64,000 nucleotides of DNA, from contig CATNEN010000030.1 of the NCBI GenBank assembly GCA_950097015.1, forward strand, positions 124,001-188,000. Direction: 5' to 3'. Positions 31,883 through 42,602 of the stretch are shown here, in pieces. This DNA comes from Macrostomum hystrix (lineage: Eukaryota > Platyhelminthes > Macrostomidae). Position numbers and translations under genes: made by a program. The notes under the pieces were generated by a model. That model was given only the letters and a program-made list of their open reading frames with translations, was not told the DNA's origin and did not search any database. Each line of letters opens with the position of its first letter. Position 1 is the stretch's first letter.

Positions 31883-32183
31883 GGAGTTAGCTCATACATG
31901 TAGCAAATATTTCGCCGCCTACATCTCAAGTTCTTACTGTATTAAACTAGGTAATAAGTTTATCTTGTTAATGAGAAAATATGAAAAAAAACGTCAAAAA
32001 AAATAGAAGAAAAGTTTTTCAGAAAATTAAAAGAAGTAATGATAATAAAAACAATTTGAAGGAACTAAAATTTGACATTATGTTATTTCTTTGTATCGGA
32101 TACCAGGTTGCTGTTAGTCCGTGGAGATTGCAGGCGCTGCGTTGATCGGGTTGCGTCGCTTGCCGCACTTACTGTTCAGTGAG
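31883..32183 (+). other. Retroelement region between pol and the 39-bp repeat
   Basis: AT-rich, A-tract-bearing non-coding stretch after the pol stop. No envelope-like ORF. Confidence 0.4.
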
Positions 32184-32603
32184 ATGCCTGCACTTCGGGC
32201 TGTAGGGTTGGCGGTGCAGCGAGCACTCTCTGTTCATTTCTCGGGTTCCTGGCATCATTTTCGTGAGTTTAGGTCGTCGGTTTTGTCTTCTCTCTCCTTT
32301 CCTTCTCTTCTCGGGCGGGTGGCTCAGTTAGTTAGTAAAGGGGCGGGCAGGCCAGTGCCGCCAGCTGCCAAGACGTCGGTGGCTGCTGCACAACAGGCGA
32401 TCAAGGCCACAACAGGCGTTCCAGGGCCACAACAGGCGATCAAGGCCACAACAGGCGTTCCAGGGCCACAACAGGCGATCAAGGCCACAACAGGCGTTCC
32501 AGGGCCACCACAGGCGATCAAGGCCACAACAGGCGTTCCAGGGCCACCACAGGCGATCAAGGCCACAACAGGCGTTCCAGGGTCACCACAGGCGCGACCG
32601 TGA
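32184..32603 (+). CDS. Possible accessory ORF over the 39-bp repeat (about 139 codons)
   Basis: From ATG 32184 an open frame reads through a short Leu/Ser-rich part into 13-residue repeats (AIKATTGVPGPQQ) and stops at 32603. Because the unit is a multiple of three, openness is partly automatic; the opposite strand is open too. No transmembrane segment or envelope feature is seen. Confidence 0.2.
   Translation: MPALRAVGLAVQRALSVHFSGSWHHFREFRSSVLSSLSFPSLLGRVAQLVSKGAGRPVPPAAKTSVAAAQQAIKATTGVPGPQQAIKATTGVPGPQQAIKATTGVPGPPQAIKATTGVPGPPQAIKATTGVPGSPQARP
32392..32595. repeat. 39-bp minisatellite within the retroelement, about 5 copies
   Basis: Unit acaacaggcgatcaaggcc plus acaacaggcgttccagggcc, itself made of two related half-units ('ccacaacaggcg'). 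It lies between pol and the 3' LTR. Confidence 0.93.
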
Positions 32604-33006
32604 CGTTGCCTCGAACTCCGTAAATGACTTGTAGAGCACCACATCGTACAACGATCTAGTCAGAAATTTTTTATATGATAACTTGGACTATAATCAATAC
32701 TAAAACAGTTCTAACAAATATCTCTAATACAATATTTTTTCATATCGTGTTTCCGCCATAAACTTCAGTGCATTTTAATTTCCTAAATCAGTCAAATATT
32801 TTCGTGCCAATTTTGTGACCAAGAATATTCGTTTTCGATTGTCGTTTCCAGCAATATTACTCGTAGTAGGTTGCTTGCGAAGAAAAATTTAGTTTGCTTC
32901 GTTTTTAAACACCCTTTCACGTTGTTCGACGCTTAGAGACATTTATACTAGCTATTTATCGTAATTTAATGCTTTCGATTTTTTTGCGCCCACCTACCGC
33001 CTTTTC

Positions 33007-33020
33007 GGGAGGGAGGCGGG
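33007..33020 (+). other. Polypurine tract
   Basis: GGGAGGGAGGCGGG directly abuts the 3' LTR, the position and composition of the plus-strand primer of reverse transcription. One C interrupts it. Confidence 0.8.
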
Positions 33021-33274
33021 TGTGACGGTGTAACTTTGAGTCAGTTAATTGCTTATTATTTTATTTTAATAATTCATACATATTAAGTTGCGGTCAAGAT
33101 TATTTATTTGCTATGCGTGGTTACTAATTATTGTTATACTGTATCAGTCTAAGAAGCCTTTTTAAAAAGCAACGTATGTATATTTTTCTTGTAGCCAGCG
33201 TGTGTGCATCGAGAGCACTTTGACAATATACGCACAAACTTAATTACATAACATCCTTACATTTATTCGTCACA
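33021..33274 (+). repeat. 3' LTR, 254 bp
   Basis: Same as the 5' LTR apart from G at 33232. Followed by TTTG, the target duplication. Confidence 0.97.
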
Positions 33275-33278
33275 TTTG

Positions 33279-36033
33279 GATTCTAAAGGTTATTGAAATT
33301 TCAAATGCTTGTTTTAAAAGCAGTCACGTATAACGAAGTAAACCATTTTTTTTATTTTTCCGAGATTAAATCGCTTTCAGCTAGCATATTTGGTTTAATG
33401 GGCTTTTAGAGATTTATAATGTTTTTTGATGCGCAAAGAAAAAAGTTTAAGATGACAAACAACGTTTTTATGTCAATGTCAGAGCATGCCATTTTCACTT
33501 TTTTCTTTTTTTATGAATCTTGACAATAACAGAAAATGACATCGTGAATTATATCAATGTCGAGCTTTTGTTTTTATCTTTTTAGTCAACCGAATTTGTT
33601 GCACCAGCAGCTAGGCATTCGAAGTTACCGTACGTAATTGTCTTAAGTTTTACGTCACAAAGTGCCATTTATGTCATGTTATTGCTCTAGGGCTCTCTCT
33701 TCAATATTCTCCACTGTAATGTTAAACTCATACTATTACCCTTTAGTTACCAAAAGTTACTATTTATTACTAGTAGTGCTGCCACCAAGCAGAACGAACT
33801 GCTATCAAAGGAATGTTCCGAAGATATTCCTTAATTATTTGCACTTTTATTCTCTAGGGTAGTGTTTCTCTCTCTCTCTCTTGTACGTGTATACGTGGCC
33901 TGAGAGGTCTTTTAGCACCGGTTATGCACTTAATCCGTCAGGCGTACCTGTGGATTAGAGGGTCACAGCAACAGGCCTTTTATAATTGAACCACCTATAA
34001 ATAAACTCCGAAATTCGGGTATTTATACTTTCGTTGTCCTCTAAGTATTCTAAACACTCCTCTTCGTGCAAATCATTCCCTTCTCTGAATATTCTGCTTC
34101 AGGTATAGTTTCATAATAATTAAATTTCAAAAGATTTCGGATGTTTGCTTGTTTGTAAGGAAGCTTGTCCCGAAGGCACACGATGAATTCCTCTCTCCAG
34201 AATTCCTGCTCATATAATGTTTTATTTGCAATTGTTTAACAAAATTTTATTACAATATATATATTTTGGTTCGCGCCTATTTTAACAGCCATTTGAGAAA
34301 ATATTTTTGACTGTTCGACAATTTAAACAAATCGGAAAATATTTTTTACTTGTTTCGCTTAAACAAATTATTTTTTCTCGCGTGATTTTTACTTGCACAA
34401 CTTTGTTTTAGAGGCCTATTACATTAGGTCGTGTCATGTTATTTTAGTTAATAGTTGTCCTTGCTTGTTTTATACCCCCACGGCCTATAGGGCTGGCTAC
34501 TGCATGGCAGCTTGGAAATAACCACAGATACTAGAATAACTAGTATCTAGTTATTCTAGTATCTGTGGAAATAACTAATCGAAATTGTCTATTTAGTTAT
34601 AAAACTAAACAAGATCACTCATTGCTTTCCTGAGAGACACTTGAACAGCACTCGAACTGCATTTCACTAATAAAGTTATCTGTGAATTTCAAGTCCAATA
34701 GTATGCAAAACAATTTGCGTAACTTTTGTATTGCGATTACAAGGAATTCAATATACTACGGCTAGCAATATGAGTTTTGATTCGAAGTGAATTTACAACT
34801 TTTTTGGCATGTCAGATATTATGTTGAATTCACTTTTGATTTCAACCTAATCTAATCAATTTGATTTGAAACGTCGTAGATTTAGGGAAGTCCACTCAGG
34901 CTCACTCAGACCTACCGTGGCTCCCGTCGGGAAGCTATTTGGACTTGGATCCGGAGCGAACTGCTGCTGCTAGGAGGCACAATCAGCACAATGAACTAGC
35001 TGCTAAAGTATTTTGTAACTGCTGATAAATCTGTCCGTTAACACCATCCTGCAGCTGGACAATGCCCTATATGGCTCTGGTGCGAGGCTGTGTGACCAGG
35101 CACATTGAGCATGCAAGCGCTGCCAGCTGGCCTGCCAATATTCGGACCGACCTTAAATCCAATAAGGTTTCAGCAGCGAGCCCTGTCAAACACGGGACCA
35201 CCTAGAGTTATGTTAAGAGCATAATAGGAAATTCTTGGTATTGGGCTAGTAAAAATGTATGATTCGTTTCATTGTTTTCTAGCTAATCGACAACTATATA
35301 TTGACCTTTAAGCGACCTAAATTTTTGCCTCCGGCTCCCTATTTTTAATTGAAAAGTTCAAGTGAATCATATGAATTGCGAATTGTTATTGTTTACCCAA
35401 TAGCTACGAGTCATAGTTTTATTAAACTGAGAAGCAAGCTTTTTAAGATAGGAAATTGTGTATTAATCAGCTTGTTTATCAACAAACTGTTATTTAAACT
35501 TTGCTCATTCAGATAGTTGAACGCCACAGACTGTTTCCTCAGTGTAAGAATAGACACGGGGCACTTCGTTTCTTGGAAAATGTATTAAAGACAGATTTTC
35601 GCGGAAAAAATGCACAAGCGAGATAGGAACTTTTAACTTTTTTTCACACTAAAATGTTCATTACTTTTTATTTGAAGCAGATAAAATGCTGTTATTTTAA
35701 TATATCCTGCAAAACATGTTGCTTCGACGAAATTTATAAAGCTTCATTCGCGAATAATTGATCTTCGTTGAACGTGTTTATCTTCATTTTTCATGAAGCA
35801 CAATAGCTAGTCAAAAGCTATATCTACGAAAATGGTAAAAATCGAAAATAAAATGAAGATTTCCTGTCCTTCCCCTAGTTGCCCTTGGTAATTAATGCCA
35901 CAATTTAATTTTAAATACGAAAATTACGTACTGACTTTGAATCACGCATTTTGATTAACAAAATATTATATAACGAAGCTGAAAAGCAGAGGCTCTGAAT
36001 AAACAAGTTGCCAATTAGTTAATTAGTCCGAAT
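33279..36033. other. AT-rich intergenic region with one striking palindrome
   Basis: No gene recognised. A short CT-repeat lies at about 33868-33881. A GC-richer patch at about 34890-35170 has a short open frame but no splice or family signal. The palindrome at 34522-34568 is listed separately. Confidence 0.4.
34522..34568. repeat. Perfect 22-bp inverted repeat with 3-nt loop
   Basis: Arm 34522-34543 (starts CCACAGATAC) is exactly reverse-complementary to 34547-34568; the loop is TAT. The palindrome is bracketed by a 10-bp direct repeat TGGAAATAAC (34513-34522 and 34566-34575), as if about 53 bp had been inserted with target duplication or by replication template switching. Confidence 0.92.
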
Positions 36034-36053
36034 TTTAATTGTGTCTGACAAAT

Positions 36054-36539
36054 TTACGAGCCAATCGAGCAAGGTTTTTCGCCACTATAAAAGCAACCGG
36101 CCTGCACTTCTACGAATACCGATTTCAACTGCAGCGGATTTGCAGCTACAATTTGACAGGCCTCAACTTTAATTATCTTTGTGCGACAATGAGGCTCGCC
36201 ACAGGCGCACCTCTGGTGGAACAGGAGTCTGGGCAGTAGGTCCGGTCGACTCTCAAAGCAAGAGTGACTCCCGCAGGTCTTGCTGCTCATCCACTCCCTG
36301 CTGCACTCAGCAGAGTCGCCGCTATTGTTGCAAACTGGCGCGGCTTTGAATAACCGGCTCATGTTTTTCAATTGCAGCGAAAACGATTCCATGAGGTCTC
36401 CGTCTTCTTCGAGCTGCAGACCGTTGAAGCGACTGCAGTTGAGGGCTTCGGGCATCGAAGATAGCAGCAGCAGCACCAGCAGCACCAGAAGCACCGGCGG
36501 GGCAGGTTGACAGGTGTTCGATTTTTTTCGCAGAAACAT
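36054..36539 (-). CDS. Secreted cysteine-rich protein, candidate cystine-knot ligand
   Basis: A 161-residue ORF. It starts with a basic stretch and a strong hydrophobic core (VLLVLLVLLLL) ending near ALNC, a convincing signal peptide. The mature part has 11 cysteines, two potential N-glycosylation sites near its start and a C-terminal pattern C-A-C-x4-C ... VEAC ... VFVEVQAGC ... C. A late V-x-V-x-x-G-C strand and paired cysteines recall cystine-knot ligands, IL-17-like in spacing, but the resemblance is weak. A TATA element lies 66 bases upstream of the ATG (G at -3). The gene looks intronless and diverges from the cadherin gene. The family call is inference; secretion is well supported. Confidence 0.55.
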   Translation of the reverse strand: MFLRKKSNTCQPAPPVLLVLLVLLLLSSMPEALNCSRFNGLQLEEDGDLMESFSLQLKNMSRLFKAAPVCNNSGDSAECSREWMSSKTCGSHSCFESRPDLLPRLLFHQRCACGEPHCRTKIIKVEACQIVAANPLQLKSVFVEVQAGCFYSGEKPCSIGS

Positions 36540-36604
36540 GTCGAATGTTCAATTTAGTGAAGCGAGTAAGGCTGTGCTGGATTTTTTCGAGGTTCGTCCT
36601 TGGC

Positions 36605-36610
36605 TATATA
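36605..36610 (-). promoter_or_regulatory. TATA box of the secreted-protein gene
   Basis: CAATATATAGCC on the minus strand, 66 bases upstream of the start codon, giving a predicted short 5' UTR of about 35 nt. A second, palindromic TATATATA lies near 36722-36730. Confidence 0.4.
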
Positions 36611-36744
36611 TTGACCGCCAGCTACCGGATGTCTGGTGAATTATCTCTCTTATTTTATCTATGTCAAAATGGCCTGAAGTAGCCACGATGTTTGAGTTTT
36701 TTGTACTTGGTGAGACAGCTGCTATATATACAGCTGTATTCATA

Positions 36745-37790
36745 TATTGTAAGCTTTAGATTTCGCATTCCATCAGGTGATAAGCAATGACTATCCAGGA
36801 AGAGAAATAAACCCTGAGTTTTTATCTTAGCTATGCAGCAACAAGAAATGAGTCAAATTCAAATAGTCAGTTGTTTTTAGTTCAGATAGTTGCCGCTACG
36901 AGCTCGTACTGACTACCAATGAATCGATGGATGTTTGTGATAAATGTTCATCAGCTCGTACTTCAAGTAGAAAGCATAGCAAAATTTAGCTTTGTATAAA
37001 TTCTTTTTTTTCAGAATCTTAACTCAAGCTACAAATTTCTATGACGAAATATTTTTCGTTTGCTTACTAAAAGAAAGGGAAAATAGGGATGCTAGGTATC
37101 ACGAGTGGTTGCCTAAACTTGAGCAGCAAGCTTCATACGCCTGCATGTGCCTTTCTGATCGGCAGAACTCGAGGAAAAGTTTTGTTAACCAGCACTTTGA
37201 TTGGTACTGCACTGGAGCATGGGCTTGCTGCTGGTACTTTATAGAAGCACACAGAGGGGCCTAATGAGTGTCTTTGGGCTAATCTCGGAGCTGATGGAGT
37301 TGGAAATTGGGAAGTAAAAAAATTCTGTCAGAGAAGACAGCGAGGCAACAACGCGAATTGGAGGCCAGTGTCTAAAGCACGGCATTGGCCAGGGGCGCCT
37401 GGACCAATGAGAGGCCGTGACGGACCACCCAGTGGCTGCAAATTTGAGGACAATGAACACAGAAAATGGCTCGGAGCTTTTTTAGACACCCAGCAATTAG
37501 GCGTGGGCAGTGGATAAAAGCACTCGGCACAATCATCAACCATTGAGCTGTGACTACGAATGGAGAATGGCTACAGCCTCTGCAGCTAGGCGATAAGCGT
37601 GTATTATACTGCAGGCATTACCCAGCGGACTTCAGCACTCATTCCTGAATTGGCTTTCGTTGCTTTCTCACGCTCGCCTAAACTCTCAGCGACTCAGATC
37701 AGCTGAGAAGCAGTCGAACAAGTCTCGGCTCGCAACGCAATTGAGTATAGGCTGGCGAGCCGCATGCTCCGCCCGTAAATCATCCGCCCC
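36745..37790. other. 5' flank and leader of the cadherin gene
   Basis: AT-rich upstream, becoming GC-rich over the last 150 bases. A TATA-like GATAAAAG at 37513-37520 would give a leader of about 250 nt, but no promoter element is decisive. Confidence 0.3.
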
Positions 37791-40700
37791 ATGAAGCATG
37801 CAGCCGCCTGCACCCGCCTGGCATCCCTGCTGCTGCTGCTGCTCGCGCTCGCGCAGACGTCGGCCGCGTCACCTGGCCGCTACAACTTCACGGTGCACGA
37901 GAACCGGCCAGCGGGATTTCAGGTCGGCCAGGTGAAGCTGAGCTCGGGCTTTGCTTATCAGCTCAGCCCGGCCTCGTCCTTGTTCAGCTTCGACAGCGCA
38001 ACCGGCATCATCACAACAAAGCTGTCTATCGATCGCGAGACTCTTGGCTCCGACACTGTCGACCTATTAATCATCGGCTCGTCGACCTCTTCCGTTGTGT
38101 CGCTTAGTGTTCGCATTCACATTCTTGATGAGAATGACAATAGTCCGCGCTTCCCTGAGCCATTAATAACCTGGGAGATCTCCGAAAATGCCATCGTTGG
38201 CAGTGCGAGAATCTTGCCCGTGGCAACAGACCCTGATGTCGGAGCTAATTCAGTGACGCTTAATTACAAAATCACGTCAGGCAACGCAGAAGGCAAGTTT
38301 CACCTGCGAGTCGAAAATTCGCTGGGCTTTTTGCAACTGAAGCTGCTGACTGTCGGACGGCTTGACCGAGAGAAAACCAGCTCCTACAGCCTCAACATAT
38401 CGGCAGAAGACGGCGGCCACCCGATACTTTATGGCTACCTGGCTGTCCAGGTAACAGTCGAGGACTACAATGATGAGCGTCCTAGGTTTGAGCAGCAGAT
38501 TTACCAGGCGTTGATCAACGAGACTGTCGCGATTGGCCAAGAGATCGCCCGGGTTAAAGCAACTGACGCGGATCAGACAGGTACAGTGAACTCACTGGTC
38601 ACTTATAGATTCAAGGAAACGCCACACAAGAGCGAATTCGAAGTGGATGCCAGAACTGGGGCTGTTCGAGTCGCCAAGCCGCTAAGCTGCTTTCGCACCA
38701 CTGATGGCTGCTCACTGAGCATCGAGGCAACGGATAACGGCGTGCCACAGCTTCATTCCGAGAATTCCTGCACCGTCCAGATCACTGTACTGCGTTCCAA
38801 TGATCATAGCCCGGAAATCCGCGTAATCCTAAGCACAAAGAAGGACGACTATGCCGTCATTGATGAGACTTCAAAGCCAGATGACCCTATCGGAGTCGTC
38901 CAAGTGACTGATGCTGACTCAGGCAGCAACGGCCAGACCAGCTTGGCTTTGCTACAGTCTTCTGGTTACTTTGCACTGCGCCTTTTAGCAGCAAATTACT
39001 ATCGGATTGTCACTGCCAGGACATTCACGGCGGACTCACCAAAAGACTTTCAGCTGCTCCTTAGGGCGGAGGACAAAGGTCAACCGCCGAGGATTTCAAC
39101 TCTGACTGTTACAGTGCGAGTAAACAAGGCAAACCAGTTCGCGCCCAGCTTTAATGAGAGTCTAAAGGCGGTGCGTCTGTCTCAGCTGGCGCCCGTTGGA
39201 TCATTTGTTGCCAGCATGACCGCGCATGACAACGACTCGCAGGGTATTAACTCCGAGGTGCGCTACCAAATTGTTGGTGGCAACGATGGCGACTATTTTC
39301 GAATCGTGCATGACTCGGGTTTGGTGTTGACGAAAAAGCTTCTAAAACTGATGAAGCAGTCAGTCTTCCGCTTGAACATCAGCGCCAGTGACAGCGGGCC
39401 GAAGCGGCTCGTTTCGTACGCAATGCTCCAGGTGCAAGTGGAGCGCGGCAATCATGCACCTGTTTGCAAAGACGGCCGACTTGAGTTCCAGGTACAACAG
39501 GGCAATGCGTTCCACTCTTCACTCAATGAAATTTGCCATGACTCCGATGCTGGTCCTAATGGCGCACTCACCTTTAGTATCCAGCGTCAGACAGCGTTGA
39601 GCAGTGTCAACAAGTGCCAGATAAGTGCAGGGCGATTCAGTTGCCCCAGAGTAAAGGAAGAGGCGCAATACGTCATTGTTGTCAGCGATCAGGCTCAGAC
39701 ACCGTTGCAAACTCGCGTACACCTGAAAATCCGTGTCGTAAAAAACGAGTCAATTGAGTTGCAGTTTTATCCACTTCGCTATCATGTGACAACGCCGGCA
39801 GGTGTGTCCAACTTTGGCAAGACACTGACACGGCTGAGGGCTTCGGCCAGTGGTACTCTTCACTACACCATGCAGAGTCTGCGCCCAGACTTCATGATCG
39901 ATTCCAATGATGGAGCGGTGAGAATGGCCAACTACACCGCTGTAGATGTGGCTACGTTGCTCTTTCTGGTCAATGATGAGCACGGGAACATAGCCAAGAA
40001 TCCGGCCATTGTGCGCGTTTATCCTGAGCCAGTGACTTCTACCGGTAGGCCGGTGTTTCTACAGGCGCAGTACCAATTTAAGCTACCCGAGGACAACGGT
40101 CCCGCAACCAGTTCCAAGGAAACTCGCAACATTGGTTTCATTTCGGCTTCCGGTGTTTACGGATACGAGATTGTCGCTGGCGATCCGGAGGGTATTTTTA
40201 GTGTGTCCAGCTCAGGTGCTTTAAGTGTGGTCAAACATTTGGATCGGGAGCAGACCTCCAACTTTAACCTAACAATTGTTGGACTCGCAAGCGCAGATGT
40301 ATGTACGTGTCATGTGAGCATCAAAGTCATTGACCAAAACGACAACGCACCTGGATTCGAGTGGACAGCGTATGAGTTTAACATTAGCGACTCAACTCCG
40401 ATTGGTCAAGCCATAGGCACTACCAAGGCATTGGATTCTGACGAGGGAATGAACTCGAAGCTAAGCTACGAACTTCTTGGAAGACGAGCTGCTTACTTTG
40501 AGCTCGACAAGGATAGCGGTCTACTCAAATTGTCTTATCCTGTGTCAAAGTGGCTGGATGCGGAACTGAAGCAGGGAATCAGTCTTACAGTGTCAGTGAG
40601 CGACGCCGGGAAGCCATCAAGGAACAGCTCGGTGGAAGTTCGCGTCACCGTCGACCCCAGCTATAATGACTATCCAATACTGGACGAGATAAAGAACGAA

Positions 40701-42602
40701 TTCTTCGTAAGAGAAGACGCTGCAGTCAATAGCATCATTGGACAGCTGAATGCAAGTGGAAAGTACTCGATTGTTTACTCACTGAGTCCATTTTTCTCAT
40801 CCGAGCAACCAGAATCTGATATTTCAGTACTGCCAACAGGCGAGTTGTACATTAGCAATGCACTAGATCGAGAAACGCGTGACACCTACGAAATAGAAGT
40901 TTACGCAACGTTTTTTGAGCCGTCATTGAACTCGCAACCGGAGTGGATGACTTCAAGCACCACTGTGACAGTGTACGTACAAGATGTGAACGACTGTAGC
41001 CCGATTTTCTCACGGAGCAACTATGTGTTTGAGCTGCCAGAGAATTCAACACACAATCACCTGGTTGGACGTGTCTTTGCTGCCGACGCTGATGAAGGTG
41101 CAAACGGGCACATTCTCTACTACCTAGCAGATTTGCCTCATCAGGGGTTGTTCTACATAGACCCTGTCCTGGGTGAGATCCGATCTCTCCGTCGGTTTGA
41201 CTTTGAGAATCCTGGAGACAGGGAGTTCGAATTCGCAGTGGTTGCTAAAGACCGTGGAAGTAGCGAAGACGCAGTCAGGAGCGGTCACGCTCGTGTTCGA
41301 GTGCTCATTACGGACGTGAACGATCACAGGCCAAGATTCAAATCGTCCGTTTTCCGCTTTGAGATCGCAGAAAATACCACAGAAGGCAGCATTGTAGCTC
41401 AACTGTCTGCGAATGATGCAGACAGCGGGCTTAACGGAGCGATGGTGTTCAGCTTCCTCGGCGGGAACGAGCTAGGTAACTTTGCCATTGGTGAGAACAC
41501 TGGAGAGCTAAGAATAAGTAAACTGCTCGATAGAGAACTGAAAGAAAGATTTGAGCTTGTTGTGAGCGTGTCAGACAAGGGCGAACCAAAACTGTCAACA
41601 ACAGCCGTGGTCTTCATTCAGGTGCTTGACTGCAATGACCAGAAGCCAGTGTTCTACAACACACAAGTTGGTCAAATAGCGGTGTCGGAAGACATTAGAC
41701 CGGGAACAGGCATTCATAGGTTCTATGCAACTGACAGAGATTCTGGTAACTATTCGAAGTTTTACTTTTCCATCGCATTCGGTAACATTGACGAGGTTTT
41801 CGGCATGGATCTAGTGACTGGCAAGCTGTACATCGCGAAACCGTTAGATTACGAAATTCGGTCTCTGTACCACTTGGTAATTCGAGCTACTGATTTTGGC
41901 GGCCAGTTTACCCAAATTAATTTCACAGTTCGCGTTGAGAACGTAGATGACAATGCGCCCGAATTCATTGGATCTCCGCTGGTTATTCAAGTTGAAGAAA
42001 ATTTGAGCGGACGCACAATAGGCAAGGTGGTTGCCAAGGACGCCGACGGAGATGAGATCTCGTACCACCTGGTGTTTCAAGAGCCGTACGGAACCGATTT
42101 CAGAGTCGACAGCCTGACTGGCGCAATAGTCGTAGAAAAGGCACTGGACCGTGAGCGAGTGGCCGTCTACAAGCTGCACATTGAGGCCAGGGACAGGCCG
42201 ACCAAGGCTGCAGGGAGGCGGCTCACATCAGCTGTCACAATCGCCACTGTCATTGTTGACGATGTTGACGATAACAGGCCGGTTCTGCACACGCAGGCCG
42301 GATTGCTCCTGCCGCTAACCCTGACGCCCGGGGCCAAGGTGGCGCGCCTCATCGCTTCGGATGCTGATCAAGGTGAGAACGCGAAAATTTTCTTTGCAAT
42401 CTCCGGCCCGGACGCCGCCTACTTCGCCGTAGACAAGCTCACGGGCGAGCTGACGCTGCTAACGCAGCCGGTAGAAGCAAAGACATACTTCGATCTGCTC
42501 GTGAAGCTGAATAAAGAAGATAGCGGCCAGCCGGTGAAGCTGATTGTGCCCTCCAGGGAGAATAATGGTCCAATCTTCTCGCAATCGTCCTACACAGGCG
42601 AG
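37791..42602 (+). CDS. Cadherin gene, coding exon 1 (4.8 kb)
   Basis: ATG to GGCGAG|GTGAGT, 1,604 codons, phase 0. It holds the signal peptide and about 14 cadherin repeats without interruption. The open frame runs 87 bases beyond the donor into intron, but those residues (ending KKQNRSQLRVGKRR) leave the cadherin fold, and the next exon resumes exactly where the domain breaks. Confidence 0.92.

Larger units (their letters stand above)
24844..33274 (+). mobile_element. Ty3/gypsy LTR retrotransposon, full length, recent
   Basis: An 8,431-bp element: 254-bp LTRs, a PBS starting TGG six bases after the 5' LTR, one gag-pol ORF, a 3' region with a 39-bp minisatellite and a polypurine tract abutting the 3' LTR. 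It is flanked by TTTG on both sides (24840-24843 and 33275-33278), a 4-bp target duplication normal for this group. The LTRs differ at one position only (T at 25055, G at 33232). Order PR-RT-RNaseH-IN defines Ty3/gypsy. There is no chromodomain; a GPY/F-like motif (LGPYKV) follows the integrase core. A cold-shock-like domain sits between the zinc knuckle and the protease. Confidence 0.97.

Noticed and set aside
32121-32644. Envelope gene of the retroelement
   Set aside because: Only 13-residue repeats and a short leader; no signal peptide, transmembrane segment or fusion features.
34880-35180. Possible lost exon in a GC-richer patch
   Set aside because: A 20-codon open stretch only, with no splice sites or family resemblance.
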